DNA from: Bdellovibrionales bacterium
GTDB lineage: Bacteria; Bdellovibrionota; UBA1018; CAIMNF01
Assembly (NCBI GenBank): GCA_018266375.1
Contig: JAFEAO010000003.1
Location: forward strand, 127,578-191,577
Length of the DNA: 64,000 bases
Direction of reading: 5' to 3'
Shown here: positions 52,630 through 61,094 of the stretch, piece by piece
Layout: each line of letters starts with the position of its first letter
How positions within the stretch are numbered: the stretch's first letter is position 1
Position numbers and translations under genes: made by a program
The notes under the pieces: generated by a model
Database searches by the model: none
Told to the model about the DNA's origin: nothing
The model's input: the letters and a program-made list of their open reading frames with translations, nothing else

Positions 52630-55377
52630 GTGTTAGAGTCACGGATGACCGCAGCCAGCATGTTTTTGTTTGCGTTCCTCACTGCAGCGTCAGTGTTTGC
52701 TGACCCGCTCGAAATTCAAAGCACCGCTTCTTACAGCCGTCTGAAGCTCGCGCTCGACTCATCTTTTAATCCAAAAATTATCGACACCAAGAAGGGATTC
52801 GAAATTCAAATCCCGGCTGCGACTTTAATGGACATCGGTATCCCGTTCGGCGGTGAAACTGAGTTCGAAACGCAGATCAACAAGATCAAGGACTCGCGTT
52901 TGAAGAACGTCCAAGTCAAGGAACTCAGCAATTCGCTCCTTATTAAGGGTGAGTACGTGTTCCCGACGGGTAAAGACACGCTTGCGAACCCGTCGATGGA
53001 GCATTTCGAGTTCCGTCAGCAGGAAAGTGGGCGTTGGGTCGTGGATTTCTGGTTCAAAAAAGGCCCGACCGTCATCGCCAGGGACCAAAAAGAGAAGTCC
53101 GACGAGGCGAAACGTAAAAAAAACGAAGAGATGGAACTTGTGCGCAAGGAAAACGAGCGCAAAGCCGCGCGCGATAAGCGTTTGCTCGAGTCAAAAAGCG
53201 CGACATCGTTTTGCGAACAACCGGTCGAACGCAACAATACCGTCTTTTTAAAATTCCGTCCGGATCACGCGAAATTGAATTTCTCTTCCTACTTTCCGGA
53301 GCACATTCCGGATCATCGGTTTGAATACACCGAGCCGAAAGGCGACTCGGAAGAGGCACGCATGGTCCGTTTGGCGCTGAAGCTCAGCCGTGAAAACAAG
53401 TACGCACTCGTGGTCAAGACGATCGATTTCTTTAAAAAAGAATATCCGAAGTCGATTTACCTCGATGAGATGAAGTTTTTGAAAGCCAGCGCGTTCTATC
53501 GTCTCGGACTCGAGGATCAGGGCCGCGAGCAGATCTCAGATCTGGCAAAAGGCGCGCGTGGAACCGAAGCTGGTTTGCAGGCGGCGGCGTTTATAGCGGT
53601 CCAGAGTTTCCGTAAAGAAGAGTGGCTGACCGCGCTCGAGGCGTTCATGAATATCAAGCGCGAGTTCCCGAAGCACGCGCTCACCTGGCTTTTTAGATAC
53701 GGCATCGCTGAGTGCTTGTATGAGATCAAGCAATCCGAGCAAGCCGCAACCGAGTACGAATGGATCGCGAAAAACGCTCCAAAAGCGGCGATTCGTGCCG
53801 AAGCGATGTTTAAGCTCGGCGACATTAATTACGATCGCAACCAATTCGCGCAAGCGATCCAGGCTTACAGTGCTAACATCAAAAAGAATCCGGAAGCCGT
53901 CTCCCAATATCCGGCGGTGGTGTTGAATTTGGCCGAAGCTTACTTCCAGCTTGAAGAGTATCCGCGCGCCGAAAGAGAATACGCGCACTACCTCGATGTC
54001 GGCCGCACGCAACCCAACGCATGGCGAGCCCACTTGCGTATGGCTGAAATCCAGAACATCCATAAGCCGATCGATGCGGAGACCGAAAAGTCCTACATCG
54101 ACACGATCAACAAGTACCCGATGACTCCGGGTGCGGTCGTCGCACGCATGCGTTTGCTTCCATGCGGATCCCACGGCGGCTTCGACCTCGCGAGCGCCGA
54201 GCGGTTCTTTAAATCCCCTGAAGTCGCACGCTTTGAGACGGTGAGCGAACTCTATTCCTCGACCTTCCGCGAGCTCGTGTCGATCACCGAAGTCAGGACG
54301 CTGATCAGTTTCGGACAAGATCAAAAAGCGGTGGACCGCGCAATGGATCACCTGCGCGAGAATCCGAGCTTCGATGTCCGCAAGCTCATCGAACAAGCGA
54401 TGATCGGTGGGATCAAGCGTCTTCTTGACGAGCAAACCAAGGCCGGCGATTTTATCTCTGCTCTCGGAACCTTCGAAAAATACGGGGATTACCTGCCGCT
54501 TCCGAATCACGATCCGATGGTCGATGATTTGCGCCTGAAGCTTGCTAAATATGCGTCTGAAACCAAGCTCACGACGCTCGCGCTTAAAATCATCGAACCT
54601 TATCGCCGCATGAGTGATATCCAACAGAAGGATCTTCTGGCCGCGATCGAAAAAAATCTCACGCTCGATAGCGTCGTGGAGCAGGAAGAACGCAACTACA
54701 TCGAAGCGAAGACGCGCTGGAATGGCGGTACATTTAAAGTCGACGACGAGAAAGCGGCGAATGAATTTTTAGCACTTTTGGGTTCGATTCGCGAGATCTC
54801 ACCTCATGCGTGGGATCGCGATTTGATGAAGGCGCTCTTCTTTCAAGAAAAGAAAGATTATGGCAAGGCTTACGATCTCGCGTTCAAGCTCACCAAGAAA
54901 ATCGCGGCATTGAAACCGGGCGAGCAAGCGCAATTCTGGAACTGGTACGGTGAGGCGGCAAAGAATGCCGACCAACCGGCGGAGGCGATTAAGGGTTTTC
55001 ATAATTCCCGGCTGTTGGTTCAAAAACTGTCAGAAAAAGATCGTGATGAGCTAAATTTCCAACACCTGCCGCCGACACCGGCGGTGACGACACTGGTTTA
55101 TTCTGAAGGCGAAGTCATGGAAAATCAGCAAAAGTGGAAGGAAGCCGTTGCACTTTACAGCGATGCGATAGAAAATAAAATAGGGGGAAATCACGTGCTT
55201 TACGCGCATGCACGCGCGATTTTGAAAGAAGGCGGACGTGATTCCAAGAAGCTGGCCAGTCGCTCATTAGAAAAAATTCAACAGAGTCAGGATGATGATG
55301 TTTGGAAAAGTTTAGCGCAGAAGGCGCTGGATGAAATTGCCAAGGAGGGCAAAAATGATCAATCCACAAAACCATGA
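52630..55377 (+). CDS. Large exported TPR-repeat protein leading the flagellar operon
   Basis: Unrecognised 915-aa protein with a signal peptide ending VFADP (residues 1-25). A short N-terminal domain (about 30-150) is followed by a charged helix (KSDEAKRKKNEEMELVRKEN) and then TPR repeats through about residue 870, for example FKLGDINYDRNQFAQAIQAY and PAVVLNLAEAYFQLEEYPRA. Periplasmic scaffold is the likely role. The start is a GTG at 52630 or the ATG at 52645. Its end overlaps the next regulator gene, so it belongs to the flagellar transcript. It is not one of the standard flagellar proteins. Confidence 0.8.
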   Translation: MLESRMTAASMFLFAFLTAASVFADPLEIQSTASYSRLKLALDSSFNPKIIDTKKGFEIQIPAATLMDIGIPFGGETEFETQINKIKDSRLKNVQVKELSNSLLIKGEYVFPTGKDTLANPSMEHFEFRQQESGRWVVDFWFKKGPTVIARDQKEKSDEAKRKKNEEMELVRKENERKAARDKRLLESKSATSFCEQPVERNNTVFLKFRPDHAKLNFSSYFPEHIPDHRFEYTEPKGDSEEARMVRLALKLSRENKYALVVKTIDFFKKEYPKSIYLDEMKFLKASAFYRLGLEDQGREQISDLAKGARGTEAGLQAAAFIAVQSFRKEEWLTALEAFMNIKREFPKHALTWLFRYGIAECLYEIKQSEQAATEYEWIAKNAPKAAIRAEAMFKLGDINYDRNQFAQAIQAYSANIKKNPEAVSQYPAVVLNLAEAYFQLEEYPRAEREYAHYLDVGRTQPNAWRAHLRMAEIQNIHKPIDAETEKSYIDTINKYPMTPGAVVARMRLLPCGSHGGFDLASAERFFKSPEVARFETVSELYSSTFRELVSITEVRTLISFGQDQKAVDRAMDHLRENPSFDVRKLIEQAMIGGIKRLLDEQTKAGDFISALGTFEKYGDYLPLPNHDPMVDDLRLKLAKYASETKLTTLALKIIEPYRRMSDIQQKDLLAAIEKNLTLDSVVEQEERNYIEAKTRWNGGTFKVDDEKAANEFLALLGSIREISPHAWDRDLMKALFFQEKKDYGKAYDLAFKLTKKIAALKPGEQAQFWNWYGEAAKNADQPAEAIKGFHNSRLLVQKLSEKDRDELNFQHLPPTPAVTTLVYSEGEVMENQQKWKEAVALYSDAIENKIGGNHVLYAHARAILKEGGRDSKKLASRSLEKIQQSQDDDVWKSLAQKALDEIAKEGKNDQSTKP

Positions 55378-56308
55378 AGCACAAACAGTTACTGCACCGA
55401 ACGCACCTATTCAAACCGCGCCGGTGCCGGCTCAGCCGCTGAGTTATGCGCTTCAAAGTGTAAACCCGCACTTCCACGAGCTTCTCGCTCTTGCCGAAAC
55501 CGTCGCAAAGAGCAAAGCGACCGTGATGATTCAAGGCGAGTCCGGCTCGGGCAAAAATATTCTCGCCCGCTACTTGTTTCAAAAGAGTCAACGCAGTCAC
55601 AAGGGGTTCCATATTTTTCGCTGCAAAGAAGCAGTGCTCGGGTCACAAGATCAAGATCTTAAAAACATGATCGAGCAATCCTTGGGTGGTACGATGCTCC
55701 TGACCGACATCACCTACCTGGGTGCGACCGCTCAAGCACGACTTTTTCAGGCTATCCAAGACAACCTCGACATCCGTTGGGTGGTGACGACTTCCCGTTC
55801 ACTCACTCAATTCGTGAAGGGCGGGGATTTCCGCGAAGATCTTTTCTATCGCTTGAACGTCGTGAGTCTTAAGGTTCCTTCTCTCGTCGACCGCATGGGC
55901 GACATCGAGTTGCTTGCGAAGGTGTTCGTCGACCGGTGGGCGAAAGTTCATGCGCGTCCGGTGAACCGTTTGAGCCTCGAAGCGATCCAGCTTTTGAACG
56001 GTCATCGTTGGCCGGGCAACATCCGCGAGCTCGAAAGCGTGATGGAGCGCGCGGTGCTCCTGTCTCAGAGCGAAGAGATCCGCGCACGCGATATCCAGAT
56101 CCAAGCACAACCCGACCGCACCGCCCAAGTGACGGAAGCCGCATGGAAGCCGGGCCGTACTCTCGACGAGATCGAGCGCAACGTGATCTTGGAAGCGCTC
56201 AAGTATCACGGCGGCAACCGCACGCATACGGCTAAGGCACTAGGCATTTCTATCAGGACTTTGCGTAACAAACTCGCGGAGTACCGCGTGATGGGGATCA
56301 ACGCATGA
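55355..56308 (+). CDS. Second GAFTGA-less AAA+ regulator, flagellar operon
   Basis: Regulator of 317 aa that resembles FlrC/NtrC. Walker A GESGSGKN is at 61-68. Between RCKEAV and LGGTMLLTD the GAFTGA loop is deleted, and Walker B is LLTDIT, so the catalytic Glu is replaced by Ile. FREDLFYRLNV (159-169), NGHRWPGNIRELESVMERAV and a Fis-type helix-turn-helix (NRTHTAKALGISIRTLRNKL) remain. It cannot be a normal sigma-54 activator. AAGGAGGG precedes the ATG, inside the end of the TPR gene; the stop overlaps flgB as ATGA. Confidence 0.82.
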   Translation: MINPQNHEAQTVTAPNAPIQTAPVPAQPLSYALQSVNPHFHELLALAETVAKSKATVMIQGESGSGKNILARYLFQKSQRSHKGFHIFRCKEAVLGSQDQDLKNMIEQSLGGTMLLTDITYLGATAQARLFQAIQDNLDIRWVVTTSRSLTQFVKGGDFREDLFYRLNVVSLKVPSLVDRMGDIELLAKVFVDRWAKVHARPVNRLSLEAIQLLNGHRWPGNIRELESVMERAVLLSQSEEIRARDIQIQAQPDRTAQVTEAAWKPGRTLDEIERNVILEALKYHGGNRTHTAKALGISIRTLRNKLAEYRVMGINA

Positions 56309-56718
56309 GCCAGTTTTTCGATCCGACAATCCGCGCTCTGAATAACAACCTGAACCTCAGGCTTCAGGAACAGAACGTGATTGCCGGCAACATCGCCAAT
56401 GCCGATACGCCTGGCTACAAAGCCAAGGCCGTGAGCTTCGAGCAAGCGATGCGTGATGCTTTGAACCTCGAGGAAAACGTGAAGCTCGAGACTTCAAGCC
56501 CGGAACACTTCGGATCGAAGGGAGCGGACGCGGTCGAAGCGGACGTGTACGACGACCCGAACGGGATCGAAACCCTGGACGGCAACACGGTCGACCGTGC
56601 GGCTGAGATGACCAAGATGAAAGAAAACCAAATCTTGTACAACGCATCGATCGAGTCGTTGCGGAAAAAACTGGGGATGCTGGAGTACGGTGTCACCGAA
56701 GGCGGAGGTAATAAATAA
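56305..56718 (+). CDS. flgB: Flagellar basal-body rod protein FlgB
   Basis: Proximal rod subunit, 137 aa, usual length. The N-terminal signature is QEQNVIAGNIANADTPGYKA (residues about 19-38), shared by rod and hook proteins that stay in the export channel. The C-terminal MKENQILYNASIESLRKKLG helix pairs with it in the assembled rod. No cleavable signal, since it travels by flagellar type III export. ATGA overlap with the upstream regulator and TAATG overlap with flgC. Confidence 0.95.
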   Translation: MSQFFDPTIRALNNNLNLRLQEQNVIAGNIANADTPGYKAKAVSFEQAMRDALNLEENVKLETSSPEHFGSKGADAVEADVYDDPNGIETLDGNTVDRAAEMTKMKENQILYNASIESLRKKLGMLEYGVTEGGGNK

Positions 56719-57140
56719 TGGCTGATTTCTTTTCTGCTATGCGTGTGAGCGCGACCGGATTAGACGCGCAGATGAAACGAATGAACACCATCTCGTCCAA
56801 CATCGCGAACGCCGAAACTCCGGGCTATAAGCGCAAAGATACGGAATTCACCGCAACCGCCGACCGCGAGAGCTTCGGTGACATCCTTGCAAACAAACTA
56901 GACGAGAACGTCCAAGGCGTGATGGTAACAGACGTGCGCGAAGACCAGGGTCCTCAGCGCATGGTGTACAAGCCTGACGATCCGGCCGCTAACGACGAAG
57001 GTTATGTGGAAATGCCGAACGTGAGCCCGGTGAAAGAAACTGCGGACATGATCAGCGCCAACCGTTCGTACGAAGCCAATGCGACCGCAATCAGCGCGGT
57101 CACGCAAATGGCCAACAAGGCATTGGAATTGGGGAGATAA
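56718..57140 (+). CDS. flgC: Flagellar basal-body rod protein FlgC
   Basis: Rod subunit of 140 aa. NTISSNIANAETPGYKRKD near the N-terminus and VKETADMISANRSYEANATA with VTQMANKALELGR near the C-terminus are the FlgC signatures. Exported through the flagellar type III apparatus. It overlaps flgB by one base and is followed by a 31-base gap to fliE. Confidence 0.96.
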   Translation: MADFFSAMRVSATGLDAQMKRMNTISSNIANAETPGYKRKDTEFTATADRESFGDILANKLDENVQGVMVTDVREDQGPQRMVYKPDDPAANDEGYVEMPNVSPVKETADMISANRSYEANATAISAVTQMANKALELGR

Positions 57141-57171
57141 GAATGAGTAACCGTAGACGGAGATCTAACAG

Positions 57172-57537
57172 ATGAACTCTATTAACTCTTTCAAGCAAAT
57201 GGATCCGGATTTGGCTCTTGCACGTCAGATGGATCAGTTTTCATTGCGTCAGCCTCAGGTGAGCGAGGGCGGCAAAGTCGGCGAATCTCAAGCCGGTAAC
57301 GGTCCCGCAGGCGCGGGATCGAGCTTCTTCGAAGCGCTTCAGCGATCGATGGAAGAAGTAAACGCAAACCAATTGCAAGCTGACTCATCGATCAAGGATT
57401 TGATGGCGGGTAAGAACAAGAACATTCATGAGACGATGCTCGCGATTCAGAAAGCGGATCTCTCTTTGAAAACCATGATGCAGGTTCGTAACAAGATTTT
57501 AGAAGCGTATAAAGAAGTTATGCGCATGCAGGTCTAG
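57172..57537 (+). CDS. fliE: Flagellar hook-basal body protein FliE
   Basis: Adapter linking the MS ring to the rod, 121 aa. The C-terminal half has the family run LMAGKNKNIHETMLAIQKAD with MQVRNKILEAYKEVMRMQV at the very end. The N-terminal third is polar, Gly/Ser-rich and less conserved. GGAG lies eight bases before the ATG. Confidence 0.93.
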   Translation: MNSINSFKQMDPDLALARQMDQFSLRQPQVSEGGKVGESQAGNGPAGAGSSFFEALQRSMEEVNANQLQADSSIKDLMAGKNKNIHETMLAIQKADLSLKTMMQVRNKILEAYKEVMRMQV

Positions 57538-57555
57538 GTGAAGGAGCAATAAAGA

Positions 57556-59256
57556 ATGGATTTCTTTAGCAGAATTACGGCGCAGATTAAAGATTTCGTC
57601 AAAGGGCTCTCCACCAGTCGCAAAATGGCTCTCGCCATGACCGGTGGGGCGATTTTTCTCTTCCTTTGCGCGCTCTTTTATTGGTCCGCAAAACAAGCTT
57701 ACCAACCGATCACTTACGGTACCTTGAACGCCGAGGACTCGGCAAACGTGATGCGACTCCTCCGTGAGAAGAAGGTTCCGTTCCAGGTGGATCCGACCGG
57801 TAAGTCGATCACCGTTCCGCCGGAATATCTCCACGACTTGCGCCTCGAGCTCGCAATGCAAGGCATGCCACAGTCTTCAGGCGTCGGTTACGAGCTTTTC
57901 GACAAGCAAGCGTTCGGAACAACGAGCTTCCTGAACCAGGTGAACAAGAAGCGAGCGCTTGAAGGCGAGTTGATGAGATCCATCAACACGATCAAGGGTG
58001 TGAAACGCTCCCGCGTTCACCTCGCTATCCCTGAAAAAAGCGCGTTCGTCGAAGATCAAAAGAAACCGACCGCATCGGTGGTTCTCGATCTCGATTCGGG
58101 TACGAACCTGAACGAGAAGCAAGTTTACGGCGTCACTCACCTGGTGGCGAGCGCGGTGGAAGGCCTCGACCCGGGTAAAGTAACGATCTTGGATAGCTTC
58201 GGTAAAGAACTTTCTAAAAACTCACGCGACTCGCTGGTGGCCCTCACGAGCGAACAATCCGAGTTCAAACGCAAGTACGAAGAAGAAGAGCAACGCCGCG
58301 TAGAGGAACTTCTCTCGAAAGTGGTGGGTGAAGGACACGTGAAGGTCGCGGTGACCGCGGACCTCGACTTCTCGAACACTTCGGAGCAGCAAACTATTCT
58401 CGATCAAGACGGCGCAACTTTGAAATCTCGCCAAAAGATCACGGAGAATATGGAGAACAACCGTAAAAACGCCTCAGGACCTCCGGGCGCAAGCTCGAAT
58501 ACGCCGGGTGAGCAACCCGGTTTGGTTCAAAATACTCCGGGTGGCACGACTTCGAAGACCGACAAAGATAACGAAATCGTGAACTATGAGATTCCTAAGA
58601 TTGTCCGCACGACTCAAAAGTCGACCGGCAACGTGAAGAAACTCTCGGTTGCGGTGTTGATCGACGGCAAGACCGTTCGCACGGTTGATAAAGACGGTAA
58701 GGTGGAGTCGAAGAACGAGGCTTGGAGTAAAGACAAGTTAGCCGAGTTCGAGGCGATCGTGACCGGCTCACTCGCTCTCGATAAAAAACGCGGCGACACG
58801 CTTGAAATCAAGAACATGGAGTTCGTGAAGGAAGACTTCGAAGAGGCTCAGAAGATCTTGGACGCGACCGCGATGCGCGATTATATCCGCAATCTCGTGA
58901 CCTTCGGTGTGATCGGGCTTGTGATCGTACTCTTCTTCTTCTTCATTGTGCGTCCGTACATCCGCTGGATTACCGAGAACACGACGGAGAGCGTGGACAC
59001 ATTCTTGCCTCAAACTATCGAGGAACTCGAGAAGATCCAAAAATCTTCGACGATGTCTCAACTCGACGAAGTGGTGCCGGACCTCCCGGAGCGCTTGGAT
59101 CCGGAAAAGATCGAGGGCGAGATGATTCGCGAGAAGATCGTGACTTTGATCGACAACAATCCGCATAAGGCTTCACTCGTCCTGAAGGAGTGGCTGATCG
59201 AAGAGAAGAAAGACGACAAGAACGCGGAAGGCGGCGGTAAAGCCGCAAACGCGTAG
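57556..59256 (+). CDS. fliF: Flagellar MS-ring protein FliF
   Basis: Inner-membrane ring on which the basal body is built, 566 aa. The first membrane helix is about 25-43, the ring-building motifs follow (VPFQVDPTGKSITVPPEYLH, NQVNKKRALEGELMRSINTI, VKRSRVHLAIPEKSAF). A Gly/Pro-rich loop near 305-335 (SGPPGASSNTPGEQPG) precedes the second membrane helix at about 447-468. The C-terminal tail that binds FliG is present. GGAG is nine bases upstream. Confidence 0.96.
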   Translation: MDFFSRITAQIKDFVKGLSTSRKMALAMTGGAIFLFLCALFYWSAKQAYQPITYGTLNAEDSANVMRLLREKKVPFQVDPTGKSITVPPEYLHDLRLELAMQGMPQSSGVGYELFDKQAFGTTSFLNQVNKKRALEGELMRSINTIKGVKRSRVHLAIPEKSAFVEDQKKPTASVVLDLDSGTNLNEKQVYGVTHLVASAVEGLDPGKVTILDSFGKELSKNSRDSLVALTSEQSEFKRKYEEEEQRRVEELLSKVVGEGHVKVAVTADLDFSNTSEQQTILDQDGATLKSRQKITENMENNRKNASGPPGASSNTPGEQPGLVQNTPGGTTSKTDKDNEIVNYEIPKIVRTTQKSTGNVKKLSVAVLIDGKTVRTVDKDGKVESKNEAWSKDKLAEFEAIVTGSLALDKKRGDTLEIKNMEFVKEDFEEAQKILDATAMRDYIRNLVTFGVIGLVIVLFFFFIVRPYIRWITENTTESVDTFLPQTIEELEKIQKSSTMSQLDEVVPDLPERLDPEKIEGEMIREKIVTLIDNNPHKASLVLKEWLIEEKKDDKNAEGGGKAANA

Positions 59257-59296
59257 TTTAAACGAACGTTCGACCTGGCGGTCGAAAGGGTAAAAA

Positions 59297-60319
59297 ATGA
59301 CAGCACTAACGGTAGAAAATTATGAGGTACTCTCCGGAATCGAGAAATCGGCGATCCTCTTGAACGTGCTAGGGAACCGTGTCACCGCAGAAATTTTCAA
59401 GCATCTTCGGGATAACGACGTGAAACGTCTCGTGACGGTTATGGGTCAAATCAACAAAGTACCCATCTCCATCGTTAAACAGGTACTCGATGATTTCTAC
59501 GTCGAGATATCCGAGGAAGAGCGGCTCATCTTCGGTCACGCGACCGGGAAAGATTTCATTCTCGAGACTCTGGGCGAAGAACGCGCCAAGACGGTCTTGG
59601 GGCAACTCGCGGTGGTCGACGGCTCGCGCAGCCTCGAGGCGCTCGAGCTCGTGGACCCTCGTACTCTCGCAAACTTCTTGATGAACGAACATCCGCAAAC
59701 CACCGCGGTGGTCCTGGCGCACTTGTCTCCGGACAAGAAGTGCGAAGTGCTTAAAAAATTGCCGGAACCGGTGCAAACCGAAGTCGTACTGCGTATCGCG
59801 AACCTTGACTTCATTTCGCCGACTCTCCTTGCTCAGGTGGACGAGATCCTCAAGCAAGAATTGGCGACCCTCGGGTCGATCGATACCCAGCAACTCGGTG
59901 GTGTCAGCCCGATCGCCGAAATGCTCAATATCATGGACAAGAACACCGAGCAAAGCATCATGGCTCGCGTGGAAGAGCGCGATCCGCAACTCGCCGAAGA
60001 GATCCGCCGTCTCATGTTCGTTTTCGAAGACATCGTTTTCATCGACGACCGTGGGATGCAGGCTCTCCTCAAAGAGGTGCCGAACGACAAGCTCACGATC
60101 GCTCTCAAAACTGCTCCCGAAGAGATCAAAGAAAAAATCTTCAAGAACATCTCGAAGCGTGCGGGCGACCTCCTCAAAGAAGACTTGGCAGCCATGCCTC
60201 CGGTCAGGTTGTCGGACGTCGAAACAGCTCAAGCGGAAATCGTCAACATCGCGAAGCGGCTTGAAGGTGAGGGTAAACTCATCATCAGTCGTGGCGGCGG
60301 CGAAGACGCATTGGTTTAA
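59297..60319 (+). CDS. fliG: Flagellar motor switch protein FliG
   Basis: Rotor protein of 340 aa in the cytoplasmic C ring; transmits torque and switching. N-terminal domain GIEKSAILLNVLG; middle-domain EHPQTTAVVLAHL; C-terminal torque domain with EEIRRLMFVFEDIVFIDDRG and LLKEVPNDKLTIALK, containing the charged residues that meet the stator. AAAGGG lies six bases upstream. Length and motifs are typical. Confidence 0.97.
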   Translation: MTALTVENYEVLSGIEKSAILLNVLGNRVTAEIFKHLRDNDVKRLVTVMGQINKVPISIVKQVLDDFYVEISEEERLIFGHATGKDFILETLGEERAKTVLGQLAVVDGSRSLEALELVDPRTLANFLMNEHPQTTAVVLAHLSPDKKCEVLKKLPEPVQTEVVLRIANLDFISPTLLAQVDEILKQELATLGSIDTQQLGGVSPIAEMLNIMDKNTEQSIMARVEERDPQLAEEIRRLMFVFEDIVFIDDRGMQALLKEVPNDKLTIALKTAPEEIKEKIFKNISKRAGDLLKEDLAAMPPVRLSDVETAQAEIVNIAKRLEGEGKLIISRGGGEDALV

Positions 60320-60328
60320 GGATAAACG

Positions 60329-61090
60329 ATGGAAAAGGGCACATTCGGAAAAGGTGGCAAAGTCGAGATCAAAGCGTTCGAACCGCGTAATCTCGCCAAT
60401 AGCGACGCTCCGCCCACTTACGAGGCGGTCAAAGCGCAATTCGGCAGTCTTGCAAGCACCGATCGCGAATCCAATGCCCACTTCCAACTTCATGCTTCGG
60501 CGAAGCGGCTTTTGGGTGTCGAACGCGAAGAGTTGAGCCATATCGAAGACCGCGTTCAGGGCGAAGTTCAAGAGCGTCTCACTAAAATCGAGAAGAAAGC
60601 TTACGAAGACGGATTCAAAAAAGGCGAGGCCGACGGCCATGCTCAAGCGACCGAGGCCGCTCAAGCTCAGTTTACACCGATGGTCGAGCAGATGACCGTG
60701 TTGATGCAAGCTTTTGATTCGGTTAAGCAAGATCTTTATAACGCTAACGAGAAAGTGTTGATCCAGCTCATTTACAATATCTCCCGTCAGGTGCTTTTAC
60801 GCGATCTCAAGGCCGATCCGGAGTACGTGAAGCGCCTGACCGCGACCGTGATCGAAAAGATCGGCGCGAAGGAATCCATTCGCATTCGTTTTAACCGTCA
60901 GGACTACGCAAACGTGGATCAGATCCGTGATTTCATCAAGGCTCAGTTCCCGGAGCTCAAAAACATTCAAATCGACCCAAGCGACGATCTGGAGTTAGGG
61001 GGTTGTAAGGTGGAAACGGACCTCTCGCGCATCAATGCATCGGTGGAAACACAGTTGAACGCGATCGAGTCGAGCCTGAACGAAGCTTAA
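60329..61090 (+). CDS. fliH: Flagellar assembly protein FliH
   Basis: Regulator of the FliI export ATPase, 253 aa. A middle region with AYEDGFKKGEADGHAQATEA gives the glycine-containing helix repeats typical of FliH. The C-terminal VSRQVLLRDL-like part (FNRQDYANVDQIRDFI, DLELGGCKVETDLSRINASV) is the FliI-binding domain related to V-ATPase E/stalk subunits. Nine-base gap to fliG and four-base gap to fliI. Confidence 0.92.
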   Translation: MEKGTFGKGGKVEIKAFEPRNLANSDAPPTYEAVKAQFGSLASTDRESNAHFQLHASAKRLLGVEREELSHIEDRVQGEVQERLTKIEKKAYEDGFKKGEADGHAQATEAAQAQFTPMVEQMTVLMQAFDSVKQDLYNANEKVLIQLIYNISRQVLLRDLKADPEYVKRLTATVIEKIGAKESIRIRFNRQDYANVDQIRDFIKAQFPELKNIQIDPSDDLELGGCKVETDLSRINASVETQLNAIESSLNEA

Positions 61091-61094
61091 AGTT

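Noticed and set aside
53536..54624. 362-aa open frame antisense to the TPR gene
   Set aside because: Codon-bias shadow; the plus-strand frame shows clear TPR repeats and a signal peptide.
59369..60730. 453-aa open frame antisense to fliG and fliH
   Set aside because: It mirrors strongly biased codons of well-identified flagellar genes, has no recognisable domain and no Shine-Dalgarno.
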